Source: Plumapathes pennacea
Lineage: Eukaryota; Cnidaria; Anthozoa; Antipatharia; Myriopathidae
Assembly (NCBI GenBank): GCA_964036295.1
Contig: OZ038471.1
Coordinates: 9,690,184-9,754,183, forward strand
Direction: 5' to 3'
DNA length: 64,000 bases
Positions 11,985-23,829 of this stretch are shown in pieces. Each line of letters starts with the position of its first letter. The stretch's first letter is position 1. The notes below the pieces were generated by a model. It saw nothing but the letters and a program-made list of their open reading frames with translations, did no database searches and was not told the origin of the DNA. The translations under genes were made by a program, and so were the position numbers.

Positions 11985-13259
11985 CTATTAAATAGTCCCG
12001 CAAACAAAAGTACTTTCTACAAATTTGCGAGATTACAGCTGCCTTGCTGCTTTGATTGTTCAATTATATTCACTTTCGCATTCTTCTTCCAGTTGTGGAC
12101 AGTTTTTAAGCTCGCTTTCAGCACGAAGTGCTGAAAAGCGAAGCTTCATGCGATCCAGTCAATTGGAATGTGTCCCGGTGCTGTCAACAATGGATTCCAA
12201 ATATGGAAGTCGTTCTGTTCCCAATTTGGGCAGTATCGATATTACCGACAACGGAACAAAATCTAGAACGCGATCGTCGAAGTAGTTTTTGCGGTGGCAT
12301 TTTTAAGTATCCCACCTTATTGCAGTTAAGACTGCGTCAGTCAGTCAGTCCGTCATGCTGTGTCAACAATTGCCTTTGAAATTTGAGCATCATCGAATAC
12401 GCATGAAGAAACGGGGGAAAAGAGATGGGAAGACGTTTTCTGGAGTTATTTTGATTGTTATCATTGTATTCCTGAATTGCCAGTAGATCTGTTGCACTTC
12501 AGAACCATTATCACAGAGGTTTTGGTAATTTCTCGGTTTGACAAGCGTAAGTCAAAGTTGAAAGACCCGTGACCATTGACAGCCCTGATCGCGATCGAGC
12601 GACTTCAGCTTGTCGAAATATTTCTATCGTTTAATTATATTTGCTTTGCTTCGCATAGTTTTCGCCAGCAATGAAAAATGCTGTAGAGAACTGAGAGAAG
12701 AAGAATTCGAAAATGAATTTGACCAAAACCGCAAGTAATGTCAACAAGTTATCAGATTTCACTTAAACTTATTCGACTTGAAATTCAGCCAAAAGAAGAA
12801 AGGCATGCATGTTTTCTTTAAGCACGTATTTAGTTTGAATGCAGCCCAGGCTAGAGTATCATGGCCTCTGATGAGGTATGTAGATGTTGGACATAAGCTG
12901 TGCATGACATGAGTAATGAAGTCACGGATATACTTTTTTCAGTGCGACTCCGGAAGGTCTCCTTCCGGTTCAAAGATTTGGCACTCGGTGAAGGATTTTA
13001 AATTCTCCCGATTCGAGCGTCTAAGTTTATAATTTTCACCCTCTGCCGCCTTGTAAATGAGGGTTTTCAAAACTGAGACTAAATCGAATACGCGGTTCAC
13101 AAAAGTGGAGGCCAGCGGAAACGGATGCGCACTTCCACATACCTAAAATTAAGCAATTTTTACGATGTGGCCTTGAGCCAGTTCTATTAAATACCCACTC
13201 CCGCAAAAGTACTTTCTAGAAATTCGCGAGCTTACAGTTGCCTTGCTGCTTTGATTTTA
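11985..13259. repeat. Right arm of family A fold-back plus duplicated outer end
   Basis: 12104-13259 is the reverse complement of 6942-8095. In addition, 11985-12060 repeats the outermost roughly 70 bp of this same arm in direct orientation: TTCTATTAAATA..CCGCAAA..GTACTTTCTA..TGCGAG..ACAGCTGCCTTGCTGC, compared with 13182-13255. An extra end at this position suggests two elements in tandem or an internal duplication of a terminus. Confidence 0.7.
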
Positions 13260-13479
13260 TTGGTGGTCAAAACTAAGCGAAGCAAAGCAAACATAATCAA
13301 ACAGTACCGTCATTTCGACAAGTTAAAGTCGCTCCCGGCTGTCACGGGTTTTTCAACTTTAACATACGCTTGTTAAACAACCGTGAATTGACCAAAACCG
13401 TGGTGACAATAGCTCCAAATTACAGCAAGCCGACTGGAAATTAAGAAAGCCTGATAGAAGAAGTACATTTTAGAAGAAA

Positions 13480-13790
13480 AAAAAACAGATAAGTAATGAA
13501 GCGCTGGCTAGATTAATCGTAGCCTGTGATTGAAAACAAATGCTCGAAGTCAAACTGTCAAAATCAATTATGCATGACATGAGATAAGTCACGCATTACT
13601 GTTTTCTTAGCTGGCCGACGTTTTCATTCCCAAGCTCAAAATGTAGATCGTCCCAACCTTGTGAAGTAGCCCTGAAGCAAACGTATGAACGTTTATAGTT
13701 TAATTTGGTTTCATTTGTGCAAAGTGTCAAAAGCCAAGATCCCTATACTGTTGGTCACTCTTGGGGAGTCTCGCTCTGGTCCAGAAATTG
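13480..13790 (-). repeat. Family B fragment, diverged
   Basis: The order GAAGCG..CTGG..TTAATCGT..CCTG, GTCAAACTGTCAAAATC, GTCACGCATT, GTGTCAAAAGCCAAG and CTATACTGT matches the right half of the family B copies at 49700-50000 and 62870-63130, with many changes. It is an old fragment. Confidence 0.6.
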
Positions 13791-13926
13791 CTCATTAAAG
13801 AATTCTAATGGTGCGTGAAGATACTTGCCACACCAAACTTGAATCCCAGCATCTGTCGCGTTTTCACACGAGAAAACGTGTTATTCTTTTAATCCCTTCT
13901 GGTCAGAGTTTCCTAGGCCACCACTG

Positions 13927-14045
13927 TATTATCCCCGAGCTGTGTGAGGGTAATAATCGAGACGCTAGTGTGTACGCTATCTTGCTTTTAGAGGCGTTGT
14001 AAATGAGACGCTATCTCACTTTTTAATGTTCGTCAGTCAGTTGAA
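13927..14045 (+). repeat. Fragment of the S module (CCCCGAGC..GGGTAATAATC)
   Basis: ATCCCCGAGC, GAGGGTAATAATCG, ACGCTA and TGTTCGTCAGTCAG follow in the order seen in the centre of the palindromic element at 23079-23288 and in copies at 24490-24655 and 38890-39020. Only the ends are conserved in this copy. Confidence 0.45.
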
Positions 14046-14129
14046 TGTCGTGGAAGGACTGCTTCATGTGAAGACTGATGGAAGACTTTCCCCTTCCCAA
14101 TAAAGAAAGCCGTTCTTTAAAAATTCTAT

Positions 14130-14640
14130 CCTCTTACATATTGTGTAAAATGTCTGTAAATAACCCATTTCTTGCTTGTAAAATGAAATTTACACGCTGT
14201 CTACCCATTTACACAATGTGTAAATTTAAAACGAAATTTACACATTCTGTAAACTGTGTGTAAGTTGTGTGTAGATTACATGTAAAAAGCAAAAATACCA
14301 CAGTTAATTCCACCCGCACTTACACACTGTGTAGAAAGTCTGTAAACAACCCCTTTTTGCTTGTAAATCATAATTTACATGTTATATAAATTCCCCCTAA
14401 AACGTATTTACATACTGTGTAAATTTCATGTAAATATCCGTTCATGGTTGTGAATTATAGTTTACATGTTATGTAAAGATCCCCAAAACAGGGTTTTCAT
14501 ACTGTGTAAAATGCATGTAAATATCCGCACTTCATGGTTTTAAATTCATATTTACATGCTGTGTAAATTCCCCCAAAACAGGTTTTTCATATTGTGTAAA
14601 GTCTGTGTAAACTAGCGGGACCCCGTAAAATACGAGTAAG
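14130..14640. repeat. Degenerate TGTGTAAA minisatellite, left block
   Basis: TTTACACACTGTGTAAA-like quasi-palindromic units recur every 20-40 bp with variable spacers such as CCCCCAAAACAGG and ATATCCG. A block with the same units lies at 17421-18125. The family B copy between them probably split one array. Confidence 0.75.
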
Positions 14641-14722
14641 TGTTTTTGCAATTTATAATTTATTCAGGTGTTTCTCAGTTGGGAAACGTCATGCTGACAC
14701 GAGTAAACCAAGAAAATATTGA

Positions 14723-16872
14723 AACTAGACTGGCCTTGCCAGTGAGCTCGTGGCGTGAGTTGGGTCGAGACCAGAATATAAAATGGAAAGTAGGGGACAA
14801 GAGTGGAACTCCCAAGAGAGACTTCCAGTTTCTCACCATAAAAATATCACACAGTATAGAGAACTTGGCTTTTGACACCTTGCTCTTTTGACATCTTGAT
14901 TAAACTAAAAATTATTATTACAACACTCCTACACTTGCTTCTTAAAGGTTGAGCGACCCTGCATCTTGAGAATGCGTGACATATCTTTTTATGCACAATC
15001 GATTATGACAGTTTGACCTTGACTCTTATTTCTAAGCAGAGGCCACGATTAATCCAGCCTTCGCTTCACTACTTATGTGTTTTCTTTTATTAACTCAATA
15101 CGATTCTTCTATCAGGCTTTCGAGTATTCGTGCTCTGTAACAAATATAAAATTGAAAGCGAGGAATGTCACACGAGAGATGTTTACAATATTATTGCGGT
15201 TTTGTTCACAGTGTGTTCAGTCCATTTGTGACTGCAAACTCAATCCTCAGAATTATTTCGGTGTATTTTTCATTTCTGGTATTTAATGAACATTGCGAAA
15301 CAAAGGCTACATGATCGAATGAAAGAAACACTTCAACAGGCAATGTACGATACGCAGAAGAATTTTATGAGGCAACAGATGTCATGTACAGAGTAAAGCA
15401 TAAAGCGTCATTGTTCTACGGCTAAAGGTCATCGTAGCTTTGGTTTCTGTTTTCGCCCTGTTATCTTCCCAAAAGTATTTCGTGTCGCCACAGAAAGTTT
15501 CGTCGGGACTAAATATTTATCGGCGACAGAGATATTAGCAATCCCCCAGCGGTATCCATCAAATATTTGTTTACGGCTATTCTCAAAGCTTCCGCGGTGA
15601 ACGCGAGCCAAAATCTTTTCCTAAAATCCAGTTTATCCGTGCCTATTCCACAGAGCCAAATGGTGTTGAGTTTGAATGGGATGCAGTTAACTTTTTCGCT
15701 TCACTACTTATGTGTTTTCTTTTATTAACTCAATACGTTTTTTCTATCAGGCTTTCGAGTATTCGTGCTCTGTAACAAACATAAAATTGAAAGCGAGGAA
15801 TGTCACACGAGAGATGTTCACAATGGCAAATGGTTTGAACCCAGGAGTGTGAACAGTAGGTTGGTTGTGATCGTCCGGGTTAGAGTAGTCTCCAGAAAGA
15901 CTGTTGTTGGTGACTGACGTTTCGACTACCTGAGCGGAAGTCATCTTCAGAGTCAAGTGAAAAGTATTCGTCAGATGGCGGTATATATGTCTCTGGTCGT
16001 AGAAGTGATTGGTCCGTTATGCCGGCCTATGGTTGGTCGAGTCGGCTTGGTTGTGTTGATACTTTTCACTTGACTCTGAAGATGACTTCCGCTCAGGTAG
16101 TCGAAACGTCAGCCACCAACAACAGTCTTTCTGGAGACTACTCTAACCCGGACGATCACAACCAACCTACAGATGTTCACAATATTATTGCGGTTTTGTT
16201 CACAGTGTGTTCAGTCCATTTGTGACTGCAAACTCAATCCTCAGAATTATTTCGGTGTATTTTTCATTTCTGGTATTCAATGAACATTGCGAAACAAAGG
16301 CTACATGATCGAATGAAAGAAACACTTCAACAGGCAATGTACGATACGCAGAAGAATTTTATGAGGCAACAGATGTCATGTACAGAGTAAAGCATAAAGC
16401 GTCATTGTTTTACGGCTAAAGCTCACCGTAGCTTTGGTTTCTGCTTGCGCCCTGTTATCTTCCCAAAAGTATTTCGTGTCGCCACAGAAAGTTTCGTCGG
16501 GACTAAATATTTATCGGCGACAGAGATATTAGCAATCCCCCAGCGGTATCCATCAAATATTTGTTTACGGCTATTCTCAAAGCTTCCGCGGTGAACGCGA
16601 ACCAAAATCGTTCCCGAAAATCCAGTTTATCCGTGCCTATTCCACAGAGCCAAAAGGTGTTGAGTTTGGATGGGATGCAGCTAACTTTTACACACAAGTA
16701 ACGAGCAATTCACTGGCCACATCTCGAGTTGTTTAGCGAAGTCAATTACGTCATCGCTTAGCACGTGATAATATGAACCAATCACCGTGTGCTGATTCTC
16801 GACCCACAAAATGAAAAAAACGAAAAATAAAAATTTGCGTTTTTAAGCTCGCTTGGGCCCCAGCCCCCAAGA
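14723..16872 (+). mobile_element. Family B repeat, copy 1 (two internal units)
   Basis: It starts AACTAGACTGGCCTTGCC and ends TTAAGCTCGCTTGGGCCCC. The same two ends, inverted, bound the copies at 48306-50060 and 62071-63208. Inside, a unit of about 630 bp (from TTCACTACTTATGTG to about 15690) is repeated from about 15699 to 16690, the second unit being enlarged by a 346-bp insertion. The frames found in it are shared among copies but interrupted and show no known domain, so this looks like a non-autonomous element with tandem core units. Confidence 0.75.
15825..16170. mobile_element. Penelope-like terminal fragment, inverted, 13-bp TSD
   Basis: AGATGTTCACAAT at 15812-15824 is repeated at 16171-16183 and flanks the insert. 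Arms at 15858-15968 and 16059-16168 are inverted copies. Each arm encodes a peptide containing KMTSAQVVETS and DDHNQPT, with TPGFKPFA beyond it on the left. I recognise this as the conserved 3' segment found next to GIY-YIG Penelope-like retroelements in cnidarians. Partly inverted, truncated copies with short target duplications are usual for that class. No reverse transcriptase is present. Confidence 0.75.
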
Positions 16873-17420
16873 AAAAGCTATTTTATGTTAAACGATAAAC
16901 ACTGTTCACAAATTAAGAAAGCGTTCGAGATAGCATTCTTGCACTTTTGTTACTGTTTACGATCGCATATTAAAATACCATCACCGCGGTTCAAACAGAA
17001 ACCACGGATCGGAACACGTTACCTTGCAGCATAAAGGAACTGGAAAACCAGTCTGTGTGTGTACCTAGTGATTCCTTGGACTGAGTTTTAGCGGTCTTTC
17101 GACTTCCCTTTCGCTGAGATTTGCTCCCTGCTCGCCACTTGTGGGACTTAATTAACAGTCAAGCGAATCGATATTCTAACACGATTTCGAACACTCGGCC
17201 ACTTCTACCACATGTCCAACAGGATTTAAGCTCACATTACCTTTCCGAACTCATTTCCGATGTCTATCAGAACGCTTCGTCCATGGAAATGCCGAAGATT
17301 TTAACGCGTTTCTTTCACTCCCATGTGGCAACCATATTGGATACTTTTTATGAGGAGGCCTGGCAAAGAGCGTTGCAGGCACACGGACGGACGGGCGCTT
17401 AGCGTATTGTATTAAAGACT
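16873..17420 (+). other. Spacer with a 93-codon open frame of unknown nature
   Basis: An open frame at 17121-17402 begins at a TTG, with its first ATG in the second half (MEMPKILTRFF). It shows no motif I know. It could be an exon fragment or chance. The rest of the spacer is featureless. Confidence 0.2.
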
Positions 17421-18125
17421 AGCGGGACTGTATAGTGTGTAAATTATAATTTACTCTACGTATGTATGTGTTTACACACAGTGTGAACTGTATGTAAGTT
17501 ATGATTTCCATAACTTTTTGTTCAGCAAATTATAAATTACACTATGTGTAATCGTGTTTACACAGTGACTTGCATGTAAATTATGATTTACACAACTTTT
17601 TCGCTCTATTTATGTACTGTAGTATGTAAAAGAATAGAGAAGTATTTACACACATTCTTGACAACTATTGTACATTCAATGTAAAATTTAACAATCATAT
17701 TTTACTTTACGTGTAAATATTTTTACACACAGTATGAACTGTGTAAATTTTGATTTCACAAACTTCTGTTCTATTTACACGATATATTTACATTTTACAA
17801 TTACTATTTCGTTTACATATAATGTAAAATGTGTGTACATCATAATTACACTCCGTGTAATTGTGTTTACACAGTGTGAGCTATATGTAAATAATGATTT
17901 ACATAACTTTCTGCTCTATTTACGCGGTATGTAAAAATATATTTCATATCAGCATCCTATTTATAAGTATTTAAACACATTTTACAACTGTGTATTTTAC
18001 ATAAAATGTAAATTATGAGTGAAACATATTTTACACCACGTGTAAATCTGTTTACACGTAGCGTAAATTGTATGTAAACTATGATTTACATAACCTTTTT
18101 GCGTTATTTACACAGTATGTAAGAG
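17421..18125. repeat. Degenerate TGTGTAAA minisatellite, right block
   Basis: Units such as TTTACACACAGTGTGAACTG, GTGTAAATTATGATTTACA and CTCTATTTAC alternate irregularly. The base composition is strongly AT-rich with repeated ACA/TGT dyads. It is the counterpart of 14130-14640. Confidence 0.75.
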
Positions 18126-18139
18126 GATAGAGTTTTCCA

Positions 18140-18890
18140 GTGGTTAGCAGATGTCAAAGTGCTCTCAAAGGCAGACCTCAAGTATGGATTACTCCAAATC
18201 CAGGAAGCTGACCACATTTAAGACTCCCTGTGGCAGGTACAGATAACTACGAATGCCCTTTGGCATATCCTCAGCTCCAGAATGTTTCCAACACAAGCTG
18301 GACCAGAGTCTGGAAGGTCTAGAAAGAATCTAGAAAGTAGCAGGCAACATCCTAACCACAGGCCGAGGTGAGAACAGGGAGAAAGCCACCAAGGACCATG
18401 ATGCTAACCTCTTGAAGCTGTTGGAGAAATGTCAGGAGAGAAATCTGAAGTTGAACAGGCAGATGATGGAGCTGAAATGCACTGAAATCCTCTTCATTGA
18501 CTGACAAAGAAATCAAATCTGACCCCTGCAAATTGGAGGTTTCTAGAAAATGGAACGACTCACTGATGTAGCTGTCGAGAGGCTGATAGGACTGGTTAAG
18601 TACCTGCCAAATTTCCTCTGCAAGCTGTCCCACCTTGTGAACCGCTACGGCTCCTCGCTCACAGGGATGTAGAGTTGACGAACAACAGAGCAAGAGCAGG
18701 CTTTGGAAAATATCAAAAAGGCGGTCACTTCAGCATCAGTTCTGAGGTACTTAAATTCCAAAGTCCCTATTGACGGTCAAGGAGATGCATCCACCAATGG
18801 CATAGGATTTGAGCTGACGCAGCATGGCCACCCAGTAGTAGTAGCTTTATTTAAAACACGGGCAGGAAAATACCTATCAGTTTTGTAACT
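18140..18890 (+). pseudogene. Decayed Ty3/gypsy reverse transcriptase and RNase H
   Basis: Fragments in different frames resemble the RT core (KADLKYGLLQIQ, then a degraded version of the TPFGRYR/MPFG region) and, at about 18703-18840, the start of the RNase H domain (VLRYLNSKVPI, then DASTNGIGFELTQHGHPV). Numerous stops and frameshifts are present. No LTRs are seen nearby. Confidence 0.7.
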
Positions 18891-19249
18891 GTTTTACAAG
18901 GTATCCGTTCTAACAAAAGTATTTACAATCTGTTGACTAATCTAACAAATCATAATGTAATTACAGTATAAAGTTATTTACAAATATTGCTATGTACAAA
19001 TCCAATATAAAAGGAGAACACCAGGAGTCTGCGGACATTACGAAGTGGCCTGTGAGAAAAGTCTCGCTGCTTTGCGTTCAGTTGAGGTCACGTTATTCCA
19101 GAGGAGTGCTCCACAGTAACTGGTAGACTGCTTGTAGCAGTCAGTTTTTGGTAAAGGGACCGCAAGTTTGTTGTCAGTCACGCAAGACTAGAGAAGTGTT
19201 TGTTTGTTTAGGCCTGAAGAGGTCCTCTACATATTTAGGGGCCTTTCTG

Positions 19250-20830
19250 TTCATTATTTAGTCGTCATTTTCCTTTTTAAATTGTATTGTAACCTTATTG
19301 TTGATATGGCCTATATGCTTGGACCACGATAAATTTTGTTGTAAATGTAGTCCTAGTGTTTTAGCGCTCCTCACTTGTCTAACTGGCTGACCCTTAATGT
19401 TAATGTTTAGGTTGCTTTTGATAAATGTGAGCTTTTGTGTAGTTGAAACAAGCATGAATTCAGTTTTCGTTCTATTAAGTGTAAGCTATTTACTAGTAGC
19501 CATTCACTCAAACACTTAAGTTCCTCATTAATTTGTTTTTCAAGTCTGGCCGTGTCACTAGCACTCACGGTCAGACTTGTATCATCAGCATGCATGGATG
19601 GAGTAGCTGAGTTTAAACAGTTTGGTAAATCATTGACAAATATCAAAAACAAAAGGGGGCCTAATATGGAGCCCTGCGGAGCGCCATATTTGATAGGTTT
19701 TTCTTGTGAGAGATGTCTATTGACAAGACACCTTTGTCTTCTATCTTTAAGATAGGAAATAAATATGTTTAATGTATTTTACGCTTAATCCATATCGTCT
19801 TATTTTGGCGATCAAAATAGAGTGGTCCACGTTGCCCAAAGCTTTCTTCAGATCTATAAAGAAAACCCCGTTAATTTGGCCCTTATCAATGTTCAAGCGC
19901 CATTCGTCAGTTGATTTTAGCATGGTGGTGACAGTGCTATGTAACGCCCGAAAGCCTGATTGGCAGTTCAATAGCAGTTTGTTGTCATTGAGGTATTTGT
20001 AGAATTGATCATAAATGATCTTTTCGAAAACTTTATAGAGATTTATTTATACTTTATTGGGGTACATGAGTTTTATATTGAAGTCTTTATTCGTTGTGGC
20101 CACATATTTAAGGAATGAGTTAGTGTAGCCACTTCCTGTTGCATCAACCAGCTTACTCCCTATTTTGGAGAAGTGCTCATTGAAGGCCTCGGAGATGAGG
20201 GTGCTGTCCGTTATTTTATGCTGGCCTATTTCTAGGGATTTCACAGTAGTGCTCTTGGATTTTCTGGAACATGCTTCATTTATTGTGCTCCATAACTTTC
20301 TAGGGTTGTCTTTCTGAGTTAAGCATGCATGTCTCCTTGTAATACTTAGCTTTAGCTTGTTTAATGGAATTGTTTGTAGTGTTGCGCGCAGCTTTAAACT
20401 CATTCCAGTCATGGAGGTCTTTCGTCATGGTAGCTTTTCGCTGTAATAAATTAAATCTCTTTTACGTATTAGACTTATTATTTCTTTTTTGATAACCAAG
20501 GAAATCGTTTGTTACACAGTTTGCTCCTTTTCATTAGTGCATGCTTTTGCACAATTCTACGTCGATTTACGTCAAATGATTTAGTTTTCTAACCATATAA
20601 ACAATATTATGGTCACTTATTCCGCTTCGAATGACCCCAGTATGCGAAATTTTATCAGAAGTTGTTGTCATACACAGATCCAACGGGGTTTCTGAGTGTG
20701 AGGTTACACGTGTCGGTTTGTTAATAATTTGGGAAACATTATGCAATTCACAGAGTTCTAGGAGCTGTTCTGATCTGGCATTCGATCTTGTCTATCTTAT
20801 CATGACAAGCCCCAGCCACCACATTTCTGT
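19250..20830 (-). pseudogene. Decayed LINE ORF2, minus strand
   Basis: Read on the minus strand, the remnant runs from late endonuclease (about 20820-20590) through a pre-RT linker (FNEHFSKIGSKLV at about 20180) to the RT. There FRALHSTVTTM, FIDLKKALGNVDH, MFLIFVNDLPN and MHADDTSLTVS (the YADD box changed to HADD) are seen in order. It ends with KTLGLHLQQNLSWSKHI at about 19300-19350. The reading frame is broken in at least four places. It appears to be L2-like and is truncated at its 3' end near 19250. Confidence 0.75.
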
Positions 20831-22222
20831 TTTGCGCGGCTGCTAGCGGCCGCGCAAATCACCATAGGATACGTAATTTTGGCCAAAAAGTGTGATGAAA
20901 TATTCAAGGTATGCAAAATTCTCACAGTGGGCGCGCACCAGGACAGTTCCAATACCCGCTGGCGATCGCCAGACTGAAATGGGAAATTTCAGCTTGTAAG
21001 CAAAAACGAAAAGTGATTTGAGCCACACTTGTGATCAAGGAAAAAGGAGAGGGCACTTGAAAGTGCTGCACTGTAGTAAGAAAGTGTTCACTCAAAAAAT
21101 ACAATGTCATGTGAATGAAATTGTTTCGTACGAATACAAGCTGTTTGGTTTTTGAAATTCCTGGTCCACGTCCTCTCATTTTACTATTAAACTATGTGAC
21201 GTAGCAATGAGATAGCCTTCTATTTACTAGAAATACGATAATCGCAGATACCCCTCGCTCTGCCATTGATTGGACTTCTACTTTGGTACTGCTCAACAAG
21301 AGCAGCCTTAGTTTTACCAAAATGTTGACTCAATCTTTTCTTCGAGGTCAAGTGCTATACGCAAAAGGAAGGAGAAAAAGAATGGTGTGTGTTATACTTT
21401 TGCGGTGAAAAAAGAGTCGATTGCGTGACGAAGTACGTATTTCCCACGGTCGGCACGTCAAATTTATTTATACAGTCTGCCAAGGACGTTCTCAAAATTT
21501 AATACTAAAATTTGAAGTTGGTCGGCCGCCGTGGTACGGGAAAAAAGGAACACTGATTTTCCATTTTTGTATTCATAGCCAGTACAATTAAATAGGCTTC
21601 CTGTGCAATTTTTATTTGCTCTGGACTCCATGCACCAGACTCAGGCATGCATATTCAATGAAGTCGAATTGTTTTGTATGTGAACTCGCTCAAAACAGCA
21701 TGATTTCTCCCAGAATCAAAGCAAACTTGAACGGTTTACTTCAAATTATACACGGGCTTCAGAACTAGTCATACTTCTCAAGGCTTGTGAACGATTCTCG
21801 CTGCAATCACCGCGCGTCAGATTACAGCATTTGTTACAGTTAGTCTTGAAAGAAAAAATAAGACATCTGACTAAATCATTCAAGACTCCAAGTACCGATT
21901 GCTCTGAGCGAATACGGTAGCCGAAACTGGCGACAGAAGCGTATTAAAACAGTACTTTGATGGAAAATGATCAGCATACAGATTTTTAAAATGCATTTCT
22001 TGAAGTGATCGAATTACACAAGATACGGGATAGAATATATTTGTCACTGTGATTGTTCGATTTTCACTGACTGACCTTTGTTGCTCGTCCTTTCTGAATA
22101 AGTATCTGAGTTTAACACAAGACGGCGTCTGAAGCTCCCAATTTGCTTTCAAGCGCTGTTCCCTTTGCGGAGCCGTTTCTTCAGCACGCTAATCCATTTA
22201 TTATTTGTTTGTCATCTTTTCT

Positions 22223-23004
22223 CTAGACGTATTTGGCGCTGTTCGATCGTTTCACGTTTTCGCCTTGCCCGTGACTGTTCCCTTCTCTTTTGCAGACGAG
22301 TTTCGCGAGACCGTTCTGTTTCATGTTTTCCAGTTTACGTTCTTCGACAACTGCAGCACGCTGTTGTCGGCGTAGAGTGTTGGCTTCATTTTGAGCTAGA
22401 AGCCTGCGGGTACTCTGTTCAGACGATTCATTGCCACGTCGGAAAGCTACTCTCTGGCGATTGGATTCTCTTTGCGGAGTCGTCTGCTTGGCCCGCTTTC
22501 GTTTCTGAGGTTCCCGATTCGCTTTCAAGCTCTGTTCTCTTTGTGGAGTCTTTTCTTCGGCTCGCTTGTGTTCATGCCGCTTTAGATCGGCATTCATGCG
22601 CTGTTTTCTTTGCGGAGTCTTTTCTTCGGTCCGCTTTTGCTCTTGAAGTTCCCGATTTGCTTTCAAGCGCTGTTGTCCTTGAGGATTGTTTTCTTCAGCT
22701 CGCTTGTGTTCATGCCGCTTTTGATCGGCATTCATGCGCTGTTTTCTTTGCGGAGTCTTTTCTTCGGCCCGCTTTTGCTCTTGAAGTTCCCGATTCGCTT
22801 TCAAGCGCTGTTTTCTTTGCGGAGTCGTTCCTTTGGCACGCTTCTGTTTATCATACTGTCGTCTTTTTTCTAGACGTATTTGGCGCTGTTCGATTGTTTC
22901 ACGGTTCCGCCTTGCCCGTGCCTGTTCCAGGCCTGTTCCCTTCTCTTTTGAAGACGAACTTTGCGAGACCTTTCTGTTTCAAGTTTTTCAGTTTTCAAAT
23001 TCAT
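22223..23004 (-). pseudogene. STPR-type 23-residue repeat protein, left arm
   Basis: The minus-strand frame starts at an ATG at 23004 (MNLKTEKLETERSR). It is frameshifted about 70 bases later by an 11-base duplication and continues from about 22930. It then encodes at least six 23-residue units of the type KRAEEKTPQRKQ plus a spacer. Two unit types alternate, one ending LKANRELQEQ and one ending MNADQKRHEH. The period and the R-rich, E-T-x-EQ-like pattern match the STPR repeats of silkworm FMBP-1, a double-stranded DNA-binding domain. A second copy of the start region lies out of frame near 22320. The function is inferred. Confidence 0.65.
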
Positions 23005-23078
23005 TTTCGTGAACGCAGTTACGTACAATTGTCAGTAAAACTAACCACGCACATGTAAAGTTCGACGTTTGAACCGGG

Positions 23079-23288
23079 CTAATCGATAATTATTATTATC
23101 CCCGAGCGAAGCGAAGCGAAGTGAGGGTAATAATCACGGCGCTAATGCAGCAAATTCGCTTTGTATGGAGACTCCAAGCGAGTCGCCTTCTCGAAATCTA
23201 GTGTTCGTCAGTCAGTCAGTCTGTCAGTCTTTCAGTCTGTCATAGGGCGACCTCTAAGGCAATGACGTAATAATTATTATCGATTAGC
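23079..23288. repeat. S module at the centre of the palindromic element
   Basis: GCTAATCGATAATTATTATT at 23079 is mirrored at 23269-23288, giving 20-bp inverted ends. Between them lie GAGCGAAGCGAAGCGAAG, GAGGGTAATAATCACGG and a CAGTCAGTCTGTCAGTC run. Related S modules occur at 24490-24655, 38890-39020 and 13927-14045. Confidence 0.65.
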
Positions 23289-23352
23289 GTCAAAGCGAGG
23301 TCAAACAAAGGTTTGAACGAGGCAACAACTGTACGTAACTGCGTTCACGAAA

Positions 23353-23829
23353 ATGAATTTGAAAACTGGAAAACTTGACACAGCACGGTCTCGCGAAGCT
23401 CGTCTGCAAAAGAGAAGGGAACTAGCACGGGCAAGGCAAAATCGTGAAACAATCGAACAGCACCAAATACGTCTAGAGAAAAGACGACAAACATTTGATA
23501 ACCGACAGCATCATGAACGGAAGCGTGCCGAAGAAACGGCTCCGCAAAGGAAACAGCGCTTGAAAGCAAATCGCGAGCTTCAGGCGCCGTCTTGTGTTAA
23601 ACTCAGATCCTTATTCAGAAAGGACAAGCAACAAAGGTTAGTCAGTGGAAAGCGAACAATCACCGTGACAAATATATTCTACCCGTATCTTGTAACTCGA
23701 TCACTTCAAGAATGTATTAAAATCTGTATGCTGATCATTTTCTCTCGAAGTATTGTTTTAATACGCTTCTGTCGCCAGTTTCGGATACCGTATTGGCTCA
23801 GAGCAATCGGAACTTGGAGTCTTGAATGA
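23353..23829 (+). CDS. STPR-type repeat protein start, right arm
   Basis: The frame begins MNLKTGKLDTARSREARL and contains about three 23-residue units: LQKRRELARARQNRETIEQH, a degenerate second unit, then KRAEETAPQRKQRLKANREL. It then leaves the repeat at APSCVKLRSLF and runs on to 23829 into sequence with no recognisable domain. It is the inverted counterpart of the left-arm gene without the unit expansion and without the 11-base insertion. In cnidarians I associate such N-terminal repeats with transposon-encoded proteins. The remaining reading frame may be only arm sequence read through. Confidence 0.5.
   Translation: MNLKTGKLDTARSREARLQKRRELARARQNRETIEQHQIRLEKRRQTFDNRQHHERKRAEETAPQRKQRLKANRELQAPSCVKLRSLFRKDKQQRLVSGKRTITVTNIFYPYLVTRSLQECIKICMLIIFSRSIVLIRFCRQFRIPYWLRAIGTWSLE

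Noticed and set aside
13808..14002. 64-codon plus-strand frame
   Set aside because: It overlaps an S-module fragment shared with non-coding repeats and has no domain.
14640..14891. 83-codon frame repeated in several places of the window
   Set aside because: It recurs because it lies in the family B terminus; other copies carry changes not biased to synonymous sites and no domain is visible.
22165..23058. 297-codon plus-strand frame over the palindromic element
   Set aside because: It is the antisense shadow of the STPR repeats. The minus-strand frame has the 23-residue pattern; this one has no family match.
23200..23245. Possible CRISPR-like short direct repeats (CAGTC runs)
   Set aside because: They are simple tandem pentamer/octamer runs with no spacers, in a eukaryotic transposon.
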